Source of the DNA: Diatrype stigma
Lineage: Eukaryota > Ascomycota > Sordariomycetes > Xylariales > Diatrypaceae
Direction: 5' to 3'
Assembly (NCBI GenBank): GCA_022225965.2
Contig: JAKJXP020000053.1
Location: 62,001 to 126,000 of the forward strand
DNA: 64,000 nt
The notes under the pieces are model-generated. The model saw nothing but the letters and a program-made list of their open reading frames with translations. It did no database searches and was not told where the DNA came from. A program made the translations under genes and the position numbers. Below, one piece after another: positions 47,562 to 59,383 of the stretch (the stretch's first letter is position 1; the number at the start of each line of letters is the position of its first letter).

Positions 47562-48258
47562 CTCGTAATTTTTTATTTTTTGTAATACCTTGCGATGTTT
47601 CCAATTTGCCAGTGAGGTTTATTATACCTTACATTTGCGCATCTTTTACATGTCAAGGGGGACAAAAGAGTTCGGGATTATCGATCGGCTTTCTGAAGAA
47701 ACACTTCAGTAACTCCTTATGCAACTTTAAAATCAATTCAATCTTTAGAGAGTCTTGAACTCCAATTTCTGTTTTTAGTAAGCTTTGCTTGCACTTCGTG
47801 CCTGCCTCCTCGAATGAAATTCCTGTCGCATCGGCATCTAACGAACCTTATGTGACCTTAGCTCAGGCCTGCTTAGTACCTTCCTGGGATCCAGGTCCAA
47901 TGACGTGATCCCGTTTAAGTGTTCGAGCGTAGCGTGAGAGTGGGATGGAGCTTGGGCCACCTAATGCTGCTTGTTCGGGTAAACACCTTTGTTACGAATA
48001 TTCGTAAACGGTAAACCGCGATAAGCCGAAAACAGCAAAAGCCCACAAGCTCTCCCGTGAGATTTGGATCTGGATTGGAGATTTGGGATTTGCAGGGTCC
48101 ACGCAAAGCACCACCACCATCACTCCCTACCACCACTATCACTTACCACCACTACCACCACCGAAACCGGCACGGCTTCGCGTTGGAATTCCGTGCTCGG
48201 TTCGGCTTAGTGTTCGGCAACTGCCTACCGCCGCCGCCGCTCCTACCTACGAGCGACA
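47562..48258. promoter_or_regulatory. divergent promoter region
   Basis: 697 bp separates the start codons of the cysteine-synthase-like gene and the methyltransferase gene. It contains CACCACTACCAC repeats close to the right-hand start. No individual factor site can be supported. Confidence 0.45.
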
Positions 48259-50090
48259 ATGGACTCTCCGCTCGTAGCCCAGCTCTTCCGACAGCTTTTC
48301 CGGAGTCCCCCGGCCTGCCAATCGAGGAAGAACCTTGCCGCGCTATCATCATGCATCCAGGACGGACGGAGAGCGGTAGCCGCAGCAGCAACATGGGGAG
48401 GGCAGCAGTTACAGCAGCAGCAGCAAAGGCGGGGGATGGCGAGTGATCACCGGGGCGGGAGCGAGAGAAGGCAGTCCGTCACGCGAGGCGTCAAATCCAA
48501 GGGCGAGGAGGCCGAGACCAACTGGCAGCAGCGGACGGAGCTGTTCTCGCTCGACCGGACGGACGAGTACCGGTCGTACCCGATGGTGACGGCGCAGGAG
48601 CTGCGGGGGCGGCGCGAGCGGCCGCGGCGGGTCAAGATGCTGACGCGGGACTTCATCGAGGACAGCCTGTACAACCCGCACTACGGCTACTTCTCCAAGC
48701 AGGCCGTCATCTTCACTCCGGGGGAGCCGTTCGACTTCCCGGCGCTGGCCGACGAGCCCGCCTTCCACGCCGAGCTGGGCCGGCGGTACACCGAGTTCGA
48801 GGACGCGCTGGACGCGGCCCGGGGCCCGGACAGCGAGCCCGACCCCCTGCGCCAGCTGTGGCACACGCCCACGGAGCTGTTCCGCCCCCACTACGGCGAG
48901 GCCATCGCGCGCTACCTCATGTCCAACTACGTCATGACCACGTACCCCTACCACGACCTGATCATCTACGAGATGGGCGCCGGCCGCGGCACGCTGATGC
49001 TCAACATCCTCGACTACATCCGCGAGGTGGAGCCGTCGGTGTACGACCGGACGCAGTACCGGATCATCGAGATCTCGCCGGCGCTGGCGCACCTGCAGGA
49101 GTCGCGGCTGCTCGAGGCGGCGGCGGCGTCGCGCGGCCACGCGGGCAAGGTGGAGATCGTCAACCGCAGCGTGTTCGACTGGCGGGAGCGGGTGCCGAGC
49201 CCGTGCTTCTTCCTGGCCATGGAGGTGTTCGACAACTTCGCGCACGACGCGCTGCGGTACGACCTCCGCACCGAGGAGCCGCTGCAGGGCGTCGTCATGG
49301 TCGACGGCCGCGGCGACTTCCACGAGTTCTACGAGCCCGCCCTCGACCCCCTCGCCGCCCGCTACCTGCGCGTCCGCGACGCCGCCACCGGCGGCCGCTA
49401 CCGCCTCCCCTACCCGGCCAGCCGCGCCGCCCGCCGCCTGCGCGCCCAGCTGCTGCCCTTCTCTCCCAACCTCAGCCAGCCCGAGTACATCCCCACCCGC
49501 CTGCTGCAGTTCTTCGACATCCTCGAGAAGTACTTCCCCGCCCACCGCCTGCTGACCAGCGACTTCCACACCCTGCCCGACGCCATCAAGGGCCTGAACA
49601 GCCCCGTCGTGCAGACGCGGTTCGAGAGGCGCATGGTGCCTGTCACGACGCCTCTTGTAAGTTTTCCCTTCATCTCATCCGTGCTCCTTTTTGCGTCCTA
49701 TTCTATTTTATTTCTCGTCAATGTCATCACCGTCACTCCTCCACCTGCCGGAGGAGTTTCCCAATACTCCCACCCAGCGCTGCAATGTAAGAGGTGGTGA
49801 CAAGCAGAAAGTACCAAAAATAACAAAATTAAAGTAAAATAACTGGCTACGAAAACTGAAGACTAACAGAACAAACGTAGGTGCACCAGGGCTACTTCGA
49901 CATCCTCTTCCCGACCGACTTCGGCGTCATGGAGGCGGTCTACCGCGCCGTCACCGGCAAGCTGACGCGCACTATGTCGCACGAGGCCTTCATGCGCTCC
50001 TGGGCCTACGTCGAGGACACGCAGACGCGCAGCGGCGAGAACCCCCTGCTCTCCTGGTACAAGAACGCGAGCGTCCTCGTCACCGTATGA
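48259..50090 (+). CDS. NDUFAF7-type protein arginine methyltransferase, mitochondrial
   Basis: Exons 48259-49656 and 49881-50090 give 535 aa. Residues 1-60 are Arg/Gln/Ala-rich with few acids, a plausible mitochondrial presequence. The DUF185/MidA fold starts at the block MLTRDFIEDSLYNPHYGYF. The SAM-binding motif is E238-M-G-A-G-R-G-T245. The core continues EISPALAHLQ and FLAMEVFDNFAHDAL, and exon 2 supplies VHQGYFDILFPTDF. In animals NDUFAF7 symmetrically dimethylates an arginine of the NDUFS2 subunit during complex I assembly; the same is expected here. The splice is supported by the frame joining TTPL to VHQGYF. The long GC-rich opposite-strand frame is a shadow. Confidence 0.92.
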
Positions 50091-50814
50091 ACAGGGTGTG
50101 CGAACGCGAGGAGCACCCCATCGGTAACTGCATATATATGTGTAATCAGGGCACGGCTGTGGCTGGCTTGCTTATCTACCACCTTTGTTTTGACCTAGCA
50201 AGTGGCGGCATGATTTTATTCTGTTCAGTTTGCTTGGTGGCGTGCATATGTGTATATATTACCACTATTCGATATATATATGCGGTTTAGATAGGTCTGG
50301 AGAAACAAAAACAGCACAATGACGCTGTCGAGGGGCGGGGTTTAGCTAGGATAGCCGCGTTCTTGGTATGATAGATAGATGAAAAAGAAAAAGTCGAAAA
50401 GGTCAAGGTTCCATGAAGGAAAGGACACTAGTATACCACATATAGTCGAAAGGCAACATATATATATCTCGAACTGGTCATTCTATCATCAAGGAGCACA
50501 ACGCTGAGAGAGATTGAGCACCTAGCCTTGAAAGTTGCGAGAACATGGCAATATGATTGCCTAGCCTGGTCTATCAAGTGTGAAACTAGAGAGTCGATAG
50601 CGATAGCAAAAGTTACCGTAGCCGGATACATTACGAAAACACAACGCATAGGCTTTCCACCCTCGCTTCCTCCCAATCCCCATGCCCTGACCCATCTGTC
50701 GCCAGCAAGTCTCTCGCGTCTAACTAACTCTGTTCACGCACACCAACACCAGGATGCAGCCAATGGGATGAAAATCCACTCTGTCCTCAACTCAACCTGA
50801 CCCAAGTCGACCGA
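50091..50814. other. convergent 3' regions, no gene seen
   Basis: Convergent spacer between the methyltransferase and alanyl-tRNA synthetase genes. Contains short AT-rich TATATATA runs. Confidence 0.45.
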
Positions 50815-53800
50815 TCAGATCTTAAGCTTCTCCGCCAGCCACTTCTCAGCGACCGCAACCGCCTCGTCGATCTTGTCTGCGTTTGTGCCCTGGCCCTGCC
50901 GTGTGGGCTCCTTGCCGCCCGACTTGCCGCCGATGACCTCCGTGACGGCCGAAGCCCACGTCTCGGCCGTAACACCTTGCGAAGCGAGAGCCTATTGTCG
51001 TTGTTAGATATTTGTGTAAGATAATACGAGATCTACCGAGGGTCAGAAAGACTTACCTTGCCTACATACACACCGTGCACAACGGCGCCCTCATCTTTGC
51101 TGCCGCCGAAGAGGTAGACAGATCGCTCCTTGTCCTTGCTCTTGAAATGGTTCACCACATCAGCGACAGCCTTCGCGTTGGCCGAGATGGGCAGGTGCCC
51201 GATGAAGTGCTTGACGTCCTTGTTCTCGTCCTTAGAGAAATGGGCGGTGACTGTGTCGAGGGCCGTCTTGCTCTCGGCCTTCTGTCGCTTCTTCTGCTCG
51301 TCGACGACGTCCTTGACCACCTTGGCGAACTTCGTCTTGAGCTCATCCTTGGTCAGCGTTGAGACGACGAGGTTGTTCAAATCGACCGTCGCCGACTTCA
51401 CCTCGGCCTCTTTCTCAGGGCCGAACGGCAGGGCCTCAATGGTTGCAATGCGCTTGCCGAACTCCACGGCATCTCTCTGCACTTTGTGCGCGGCGTCGCC
51501 CGTGTAGGCGACTATCCGGCGGATACCCTTGGCGATACCGCTTTCCTCGACAACTATGAGGTCCTTGATGATACCCGTCTGGTCGACATGGGTGCCTCCA
51601 CAAAACTCAACACTGACTTTACGCCAATCTGGGTTTTCGGGAGTCTCCAGCAACATATCGACGTCAATTCCGACCGAAACTACTCGCACCGGATTGGGAT
51701 ATGTCTCTCCAAAGACAGCACGGACACCGTTGATCTGCTTGGCCTTGTCGAGTTCAACGTCCTTCCAGAATATCTGTGAGTTTTGTCGGATGTACGCGTT
51801 TGACAAGTCCTCGATTTTCTTCAGCTCAGCCAACGTCACGGCAGCCTTATGCGAAAAATCGAATCGCAACTTCTCATTGTCGACTAAGGAGCCCTTCTGG
51901 TTGACCTCATCCCCTAGCACTTCCCTAAGAGAGTGATTAAGAATATGCGTGCCGGTGTGGTTGTTGCGAATAGGCTGCCTCCGCAGTTCGTCGTATTCGC
52001 AAATAACCTCATCGCCGGCATTAAGTTCGCCATATTCCAGATAGCCGTTGTGGACGATATAGCCACCATACTGTTGGACATCAAGGACCTTGAACTCGGC
52101 AACATCATCGATGACAATCCTCCCCGTATCTGCGACTTGGCCACCTTGCTCGGCATAGAAGTTCGTTCTATCGAGAAGGAGTCCGAAAGGTGCGTTCGGC
52201 GCAAGGTCCTTGGTCGACTTGGCGAAACTTGTACCAGTGAATATATATTGTACCTTTCCAGTGGTGTCTCCCTTGAGAAACTTCGGTTCATCGTCCGGAA
52301 CAGGAGCTTTTAGCTGGTCTTTCAGCTCCGCAATCTGGTGCACGTTGAGTTTCTCGAAAGTTTGTACCGACTCCTTCACAGCCTTGCTAGCCTCCCGGGC
52401 CTTCTCCCTAGCGACGGCAACCTCGTTCTCGTCGATTGACAGTTCTCGCTCCTCAGCCATCAGCTTAGTCAGGTCCTCGGGGAACCCAAAGGTGTCGTAA
52501 AGCCTCCAGACATCAGCGCCAGAAAGCTTCTTCGTACCATTGCTGACGGCCTTAGCAGCATACTTCTCAAACTGCTTCTCGCCACGGTCCAGCGTTCTAG
52601 CGAACGCCTCCTCCTCTTCATCCAGGATCTCCTTGATATCTTGCTGTTTCCTCACAATCTCAGGGAACTGCTCGCCCATTTGCTCCACCAATGCAGGTAG
52701 AATCTTGGAGAAGAAGGAGCCAATGTCGGCATTGAAGTATTTTCTGGCGTAACGAGAACCTCTTCGGAGAACACGTCGGACCACATATCCTCTCCCCTCG
52801 TTGTTCGGTGCGGCACCGTCCGAGATGGCGAAAGTAAGAAGTCGTATGTGATCGGCGACGACACGGTAGGCAGTATCGATACCATCAACGTCATCCTTTC
52901 CATACTTATCAGTGTATGGCCGCCCCCCCGTTACCTCCTGAATCCTGTCAAATAGAGGGGTAAAGATATCAGTGGCGTAGTTGGAGTCTTTGTGTTGCAG
53001 AGCCGAGACTAGCCGCTCGAAACCCATGCCCGTGTCGATATGCTTCGCAGGTAGCGTCTTAAGGGATCTATCCTTTTGACGGTCGAACTGCATGAAGACG
53101 TTGTTCCAGATCTCGACTACGAGGGGGTCATCAGCATTGACTAGATGCGCAGCGTTGCGACCACCAATTTTGTCGTAGTGAATCTCGCTGCAAGGACCGC
53201 AAGGACCCTGGTCACCCATTTCCCAGAAGTTGTCCTTCATGTTTCCGGGCAGAATGTGATCCTCCGGTACGCCAACAGACTTCCATAGCTCTTTCGCCTC
53301 CAAGTCGGGTTCGAGGTTCAAGTCGGAGTTGCCTTCGAAATACGTGACGTATAATCTTTGGGGATCTAGCCCGTAGACCTTCGTGAGGAGTTCCCATGAC
53401 CATTCAATGGCCTCCTTCTTGAAATAGTCACCGAACGACCAGTTACCCAACATTTCGAAGAATGTCTATCAAAGTAGTCAGTCTTCCGTCCTGCATCAAT
53501 TGGCTCTCTCACTCAAGGCCACCTACATGGTGATAGCTGTCCTTGCCAACATCGTCGAGATCCTAAACCATATCAGCGGGCTCGGTTCCGTCGTCGTTCA
53601 ATGCACGAGAGTTCCTACATTGTGCTTTCCTCCGGCGCGTATACACTAGACTATGTCAGTCTCCCCAGTTCACTTCAGTTCATACGGAGGTTCTTATCTT
53701 ATACCTTTTGCGTATCGACGACACGCTTCACCTTGGCCAGATCATCGGTACTGGCAATGGTTCCGAGGAATACGGGCTTGAACTGGTTCATGCCGGCATT

Positions 53801-54047
53801 GGTGAAGAGCAAGGTGGGGTCATTGTGAGGCACAACCGACGATGAGGGCACTGGGTAAGATGGCGGATTTTAGTATTTTGCAAGCTTCTATAAGGTAGAG
53901 CATGAACGAAAGCTGCGGGTGCACAAGTGGTCGAACCATAATGCGTGGTGCATCGCGGATATGCGTACCTATGGTGTGGCCTCTCTCCTTGAAATACTCG
54001 AAGAATGTATTGCGGACCTTGACGCCCGTCCACTTTGGCTCGGCCAT
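50815..54047 (-). CDS. ALA1: Alanyl-tRNA synthetase
   Basis: Six exons on the minus strand: 54047-53969, 53850-53705, 53645-53619 (27 nt), 53562-53527 (36 nt), 53465-51057 and 50991-50815. They give 957 aa, matching the 958 of yeast. The class II core includes [29 protein letters not shown] (all of exon 3), [17 protein letters not shown] and [15 protein letters not shown]. The editing domain has H599-TGT-H603 and C718-GGT-H722. A C-Ala region ends the protein. It charges tRNA-Ala and clears mischarged Ser and Gly. Exons 3 and 4 are far shorter than usual, yet both junctions fit conserved motifs exactly. An in-frame upstream ATG could add a mitochondrial leader (see separate entry). It shares a divergent promoter with the gene at 54726. 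Confidence 0.95.
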
Positions 54048-54440
54048 TTTGGTGGTGGCTGCAGGGTTCCTATGCGCGGCCGACCAGGTCAAAAAACGAG
54101 GGGCAAGGATGCGGCTGTTGTTGCGATTGCTGCGACTCGGGGAGATCGATGATGCAAGGGGGTGCGATCGCGGGGCAGTCTTCGAATAATTTTGTAAATT
54201 GGAAAAGGAACAATACGACCTCCTCAGCTCGAAAGTATTGCTGCCGTTGCTAAGGGCGGCCACTGCTGATGCGAAAGGTGGTGGTAGTGGTGCTGGTGCA
54301 GGTGGTGCAGGTGGTTGCCGTGCGTCAGTGATCGACTGGGAATTTATGTTGCGAGGGTTGTAGAACTTTCTACAATGGCATAGCAAAGATGAGTCAAGCC
54401 GCCTATAAACGGCGAGGTCCCGGCGCCATGGGAATTTCAT
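54048..54440 (-). CDS. Optional N-terminal extension of alanyl-tRNA synthetase
   Basis: From ATG 54440 the frame stays open for 131 codons straight into the canonical ATG at 54047. The extension opens MKFPWRRDLAVYRRLDSSLL and overall is Arg/Ser/Asn/Pro-rich with only about four acidic residues, as in mitochondrial presequences. In yeast one ALA1 gene makes both cytosolic and mitochondrial enzymes from alternative starts; the same is inferred here. No second alanyl-tRNA synthetase is in the window. Confidence 0.6.
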
Positions 54441-54725
54441 CCGTCCCTTCTCATTCGCCTCCGATTAACAAGACCAGACCAGACCAACGAGAACACCAGA
54501 ACAGCGGCTGTCAGTGCGAGTGAATTACCTGCTTTTCAATCAACTCGATTTGACTGTCTTGAAATTTGAAGTTTTATTTGAGCGCCTGCAGGACTTCGAA
54601 CAATCACGGCTGTCGCTGGTCCTAGGAGCACAATTGAAGGAATTGGAGGGTTGAGCATTGTACATACATACACTACACACAAGCGAATAGCTGGAGCTAC
54701 CAGGGCTGCTAGGTATCCTATCGAT
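54441..54725. promoter_or_regulatory. divergent promoter of alanyl-tRNA synthetase and the conserved protein
   Basis: Only 285 bp separates the outermost ATGs. ACCAGACCAGACCAACG repeats occur at about 54470-54490. No factor site assigned. Confidence 0.4.
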
Positions 54726-55820
54726 ATGATGGCAGTGCAAGCTGGACCGAGCTCCCACCCCCCATTCCACATGCCGTTCCAGAACTTCCAGCTGGAATCC
54801 GCTAGCGGAACCGGAGCTCCCACTTTTCTCAGCGACGCTAGCGATGCTAGTGGTCCGACAGGTACAGCAGGGGGGCTGGGGCCATTCTACCCGTCATCAC
54901 AGGCCAATCCCTCGCCCTTCATGTCATATCCCGATCCCGCCGCCGCCGCCGCCGCTGCCGGGTTTGCGCCCGCTCCTACAGCACCTATGATGAACACGAA
55001 CACGAACACCACCGCCTTTGACAGCGCTGCTATCCCGTGCAGCAACACGCGCAAGAGGAAGGCCACTTCGCAGGAAAACGAGCGGCTATCTAAGAGACTC
55101 AGCCTTCTCAACCTAGGTACGTATGCATGCATACATCTGCATTCCAGACCCCCTACACACCTAGGTAGCAGGGACGTTACATCCTGGCTCGTTCCAACCA
55201 CCACTAACGCGAACTTGTGTTGCCAACATACAGAACAGAATGGAAACAAACTCTACGTGCCGGTCGAGAACCCGCAGCTCAGGCCATTGGAAGCGGCCGC
55301 GGCGAATACGGACTCTTTGAATCGGATACCCGAAAGCGACGGCGATGATGGCGACGACATGCAGCTCGACGACACGAAGCACAAGGTCTACATCTACAAC
55401 CTAGACGACGAGCTGGCGTCCTCGTCCGACGGCGAGTCTTCCGCGGACGAGGGGCAACAGGGGCGGCTGATGTTCCTGCCGGACATCCAGAAGCACTTGC
55501 TGCAGAACCGCATCCCGCCGTCCGTGCTCGCCAACCCCGAGGGCGAGCTCGCCGGCATGCAGCTGGTGCTGTACCGCGAGCCGGCGTCGCTGTCGGTTCC
55601 CGAGGAGCACGACAGCGTGCGCCGGGCCGTCATCGAGGCCCGGCACCGGCTCCGGGAGAAGCAGAGGGACGAGCAGCAGCAGCAACAGCGTGAGGCCGGG
55701 GTTGCAGCTTCTTTCTCTATCGATACGATGAGCGATGATGGCAATGTGCCCATACCGGCCTCCAACAACGGGTACGAGAATAATATTGATGATGATCCCG
55801 ATGCGATGGAGATGGATTGA
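54726..55820 (+). CDS. Conserved fungal protein of unknown function
   Basis: Exons 54726-55116 and 55234-55820 give 325 aa. The N-terminal third is Pro/Ala/Gly-rich. The core has the basic stretch TRKRKATSQENERLSKRLSLLNLEQNGNKLYVPVE, split by the intron after L-N-L, then MQLDDTKHKVYIYNLDDELASSSD, and LMFLPDIQKHLLQNRIPPSVL with LAGMQLVLYREPASLSVPEEHDSVRRAVIEARHRLREKQR. These blocks are shared by a small ascomycete family without assigned function. The basic KRK segment could be a nuclear localisation signal. The tail is acidic and ends DDDPDAMEMD. Start chosen at the ATGATG where the conserved N-terminus begins; an upstream ATG at 54651 is possible. Confidence 0.85.
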   Translation: MMAVQAGPSSHPPFHMPFQNFQLESASGTGAPTFLSDASDASGPTGTAGGLGPFYPSSQANPSPFMSYPDPAAAAAAAGFAPAPTAPMMNTNTNTTAFDSAAIPCSNTRKRKATSQENERLSKRLSLLNLGTYACIHLHSRPPTHLGSRDVTSWLVPTTTNANLCCQHTEQNGNKLYVPVENPQLRPLEAAAANTDSLNRIPESDGDDGDDMQLDDTKHKVYIYNLDDELASSSDGESSADEGQQGRLMFLPDIQKHLLQNRIPPSVLANPEGELAGMQLVLYREPASLSVPEEHDSVRRAVIEARHRLREKQRDEQQQQQREAGVAASFSIDTMSDDGNVPIPASNNGYENNIDDDPDAMEMD

Positions 55821-56323
55821 ACACACTCCATCTACCTATGTACAGCTCATGTTGCCTTTTTGTATTCAATCAGCGATAGGAGTTAGGGAACCTGTATTAT
55901 GAAAGCGGCGTACTGCGTGGGCACACATTGGGATCATATTGGCCTAGCTTAGCTCGACACGGAGATATCGACTTCATTGGTATTTGGTAGAAGGTGGTTA
56001 CTAGACTATTGTACCAATATCAGAACCTGTTTATTCTCGAACCCCGATTGTTCTTTCCGTTCCTGACCGCCCTTCCAACTACATATCTGGCATTAATCAT
56101 AGGATCGAAAGCATCCGGAACCGTGTCTGCATCTCCCTCGAAACACCCCGACATTAGTGAACCCGGAAACCCCATCGCCTGCGAAACCGCCTCCCTTAGG
56201 TCCTTAACGAAACGTAACGTAACAATTAACTCGCGCGAGTTATAACACCCCTGCCCCTCATCCAGCTAAACATGATTCCCGTGGCCATCAGATCCGATCC
56301 GATGGACGTCCATTCCCGCTCGC
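55821..56323. other. convergent 3' regions, no gene seen
   Basis: No further structure found. Confidence 0.45.
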
Positions 56324-57002
56324 TCACCGCAAGCCAGCACCCGGCGGGGGTCCAGCAGGCGGCGCGTAGTCGTCTCTGCCGGCAGCGCCCTGCTGGTCCG
56401 GATCGACCTTGGTCGCGCCAGCCGGGGAGTTCGAGTCCCCGCCATCGTACATGGGCGGTCTGTTGGCGTCGTAGACGGGCGGGGGCGGGGGCATGTTCTG
56501 CATGTTGTACCAACCGCCGGGGCCGCTGCCAGCAGGAGCCTGGGGGCCGCCGGGGTGGTACTGGACGTAGACGGCCTGGCCGGGCCAGGGGGCGGCGTAG
56601 CGGGGGTCGACGAGGCCTCGCTCCTGGCGCGACAGCAGCCAGCCGGTGCCGGGGGCGGGCTTCCGGCCCGCGCGCACCCGGCGCAGCGCGTGGCGGCGGC
56701 CGAGGACCATCCAGACCGTGATGAAGAGGACGAAGGCGAGGAAGAGGGACCATTTGATGATGATGCCCGTCTAAGTGACAAGAGTGGTGTTAGTGAACCG
56801 AACGAATGCATGGATATTCATTTTCTTGAAGATCAGGCGAATGCTGCCATGTATGTAAGACTAGCAATGAATCGGGACTTACTCTTGTGTCCCAGAAGTA
56901 CCGGTAACGACCATCTTCGTCAAGGTAGTACCCCGGTGGGAGGCCGTCGTCGTCGGCTCGGCCGACTAGTTTCTTCGCCATGGTCGCGCTGAAATCTGTC
57001 AT
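56324..57002 (-). CDS. RCR-type single-pass membrane protein (Congo red resistance family)
   Basis: Exons 57002-56883 and 56770-56324 give 188 aa. The luminal N-terminus contains DGLPPGYYLDEDGRYRYFWDTR. A membrane span follows (IIIKWSLFLAFVLFITVWMVL), then a basic cytosolic face (GRRHALRRVRAGRKP). The tail is Pro/Gly/Tyr-rich with PPPPPVYDANRPPMY and DDYAPPAGPPP, matching the PxY-type motifs by which RCR proteins recruit Rsp5 ubiquitin ligase. RCR proteins sort plasma-membrane and wall enzymes, including chitin synthases, through the endosomal route. The ATG at 56981 is an equally good start and shortens the protein by seven residues. Confidence 0.82.
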
Positions 57003-57326
57003 CGCGGTGTTCTGGTTGATGGCTATGTGCCTTGTCGTCGAATTTGCACCGTCTCTAAAGTGAAAAGGCGGTACGGTGGTTGGTGACGGCTGGTGTTTGT
57101 GATGCGATAAGTTGAGTGCAATGCAATCGAGATCGATTACACGTTGGCAAGGGAACGGGACCAGCCAGCAGAGAGATGGTCTACACCCCCGAGTCGTAAA
57201 TAATGGTATTGAGAGAGAAGAAAACGCCAAGATTTCGGTTTGGTATTGAAGGGAATTAAAGGTGTTTAGGTATTAGGTGGAAAATACGTTAGAGGTAGGA
57301 AGTAGGTACGGAAGAAACGAAGGGAA
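57003..57326. other. intergenic, RCR promoter side
   Basis: No gene seen. Ends at the duplicated trinucleotide beside the element starting at 57330. Confidence 0.45.
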
Positions 57327-57329
57327 TGA

Positions 57330-58045
57330 GGCGCAGTTCTCGATCAAAAGCATATTTACAATTATGGCCCGTGAGCACCCTGTCATTCCCATTCACTGGA
57401 CCCGGCCGGAATTTGTGTGTCCGTCCCACTATAATCACATAAGCAACTAGTTAATTCTTATGTTTCTGTTCTCGAGCAATAAGCCGAATTCTGCTGAAGC
57501 TAAAAAAATCACGCGATAAATCTCACGATGCCGACCGCGTTGTTTACCTTTTGCAATTTACTTTCTTTCCTTCTTTTATTTCTTCCTTTTATTTTTCCGG
57601 GCCTCTGTATGGGCGGCAGCAGTATGGGCAGCAGTATGGGCAGCAGTATGGGCAGCAATATGGGCAGCAGTATGGGCAGCAGTATGGGCAGCAGTATGGG
57701 CAGCAATATGGGCAGCAGTATGGGCAGCCGTACGCTATTAGAAATATACATACATGAAGCTATCACGTATTACGTTGCCCGTAAATAAATGAACTGGCTG
57801 TATTTGCTAGCATTGCTAGCAAAAGCAGACCCCAAAAGCCCAAAAAGCTGCTGAACGTAAGCAGGATATCCTTCAGCAGAACGTCGTAAGCTCATTGGAC
57901 CGGAGCGCCGGGGCGGGAATTGGAATTTAAGCCTGCTGAAGGTGGATACAATTACAATTAACCCCAAGAACGCGGTGATTCTGTCTCACTGAATCTCCAC
58001 TTTCCCCCCATAAGTATATTTCTGCTTTTGTTCGAGAACTGCGCC
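57330..58045. mobile_element. Inverted-repeat element, copy A (not RIPed)
   Basis: 716 bp with inverted ends of about 24 bases starting GGCGCAGTTCTCGA. TGA flanks both sides (57327-57329 and 58046-58048). The middle has a 12-bp minisatellite. No transposase. A 3-bp duplication would suit the PIF/Harbinger superfamily, whose usual duplication is TWA, so TGA is slightly off; classification is inference. CpA sites are preserved. Confidence 0.8.
57607..57733. repeat. 12-bp minisatellite (TATGGGCAGCAG)
   Basis: About ten head-to-tail units, a few with CAA in place of CAG. In one frame it reads MGSS repeats, but that frame belongs to the element and is not treated as a gene. Confidence 0.9.
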
Positions 58046-58048
58046 TGA

Positions 58049-59380
58049 GGAAGATGATGGAAGGGCTGGGTGAACGAATACAGGGTGGTTAGGTAGTACC
58101 TAGAGGGCAGGACAGGCCAGGTGTAACCGGGAATGTGTGTGTACATACACACCTAGTAACACACCTCCAGGGCTGGTAGTTACTGTGGCGTTGTCGCAAA
58201 CCTGCAGCGCAGAAGGTGGCAGGGCAGCGGCAGCAGCGCCCACGTCGTCCAACTCCAGTGTTCCAGTGTTCCAGTGTTCCAGTGTTTCGTAATCTTGGCC
58301 CGGAAACAACCCCTGTTTCACAATGCCCAGACGTTGTATCACGCCCTCATTGCGTCAATCATTTGTGTTCTCTTCTGCCTCTTTTTATCCTATGAACAAT
58401 GCTATACTGCCTACGCCTGGGAATGTATTCGCCGCGAAGTTGAGATGGGTTGGTTACCTGAGCCATTTTGGGTGCGAGGCTGACTGCGGACAGTTACAGT
58501 TTGGGAGGTTAGAACCTTACGAATACGCGTCACTTGACCGAGAGCTGTCGGCTTTCCGGGTATACGGCGTTGCTGACTACCTGACCCCGGGCTTACTGCT
58601 CCGGCCAGTAATACAACCTGGAACTTCGTATAACAGACACTCGACGGTAAACAACTACTATTGGGTTTATAAGATAAGATATCAATTGTATGTCCATAAC
58701 AACATCACGTATTCCATATCAGTCTACGTCGGAAGACTCGTACCCACCAAACCCAATGGCCAAGATCGCTCACGTTACACGCATGGAGCTTGGACTTATT
58801 ACAAATACAAACCAAAGCCACTTCCGCCATCGTCTTCGAATAACTACTTCATTCGGTAACTTTCGGCTTTGTGCGTCTTCTGTAGTACTAAAGCATACAC
58901 TTTACTACAAAATCCCTCTGCTACGTAACAAGCCGAAGACGATTACTTATCAATGGCACCTTCAGCCCAGCAAGCGCATCGAATATGAACGTCAAAACTA
59001 TCGTCTTCATACTTCCGACCAGAGCGAACTGGAATGATATTCGTGTGTTTTCAGTAAAGAAGTAGTAACATAAGTACGAAAAAAGCACGGGCGTTTTACT
59101 TAATATTACATAACGATATAAACTTTAACGCCTTAGCGGTAATGCATAAAAGGAAGTTAATAATCATGGCAATAAAGGGTTTAAGTTAATTATAAATAAA
59201 CCTATTCATGTTAATATTGCTCGTAATATAACTTTTTACTTCGATTTTTAAATTATTATTCTTATTTTATTTCCTTTTTTTTTAATTAATTATTACCTTT
59301 TAGCCCTTATTTAAAAGACGCATGTAGCTAATTAGTTATAGCTTTTCTTTTTTCTTTAATTCATATTAAACGCTTAATAC
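58049..59380. other. intergenic, entering the second RIP island
   Basis: 58050-59080 has ordinary composition with no supported gene; a CCAGTGTT tandem run sits at about 58256-58287. After about 59080 the sequence turns AT-rich with almost no CpA, like the copia island. Confidence 0.5.
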
Positions 59381-59383
59381 TTA

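Noticed and set aside
48409..49569. 386-codon minus-strand frame opposite the methyltransferase
   Set aside because: Arises from high third-position GC in the true gene; the residues are low complexity (Val/Arg/Ala/Glu).
57528..57788. Frame encoding a signal-like leader plus MGSS repeats
   Set aside because: It lies wholly inside the inverted-repeat element and its repeats are the 12-bp minisatellite. The homologous frame in the second copy is degraded.
58323..59037. Two overlapping frames of 178 and 115 codons
   Set aside because: No recognisable residues, no splice logic, and the stretch runs into RIPed sequence.
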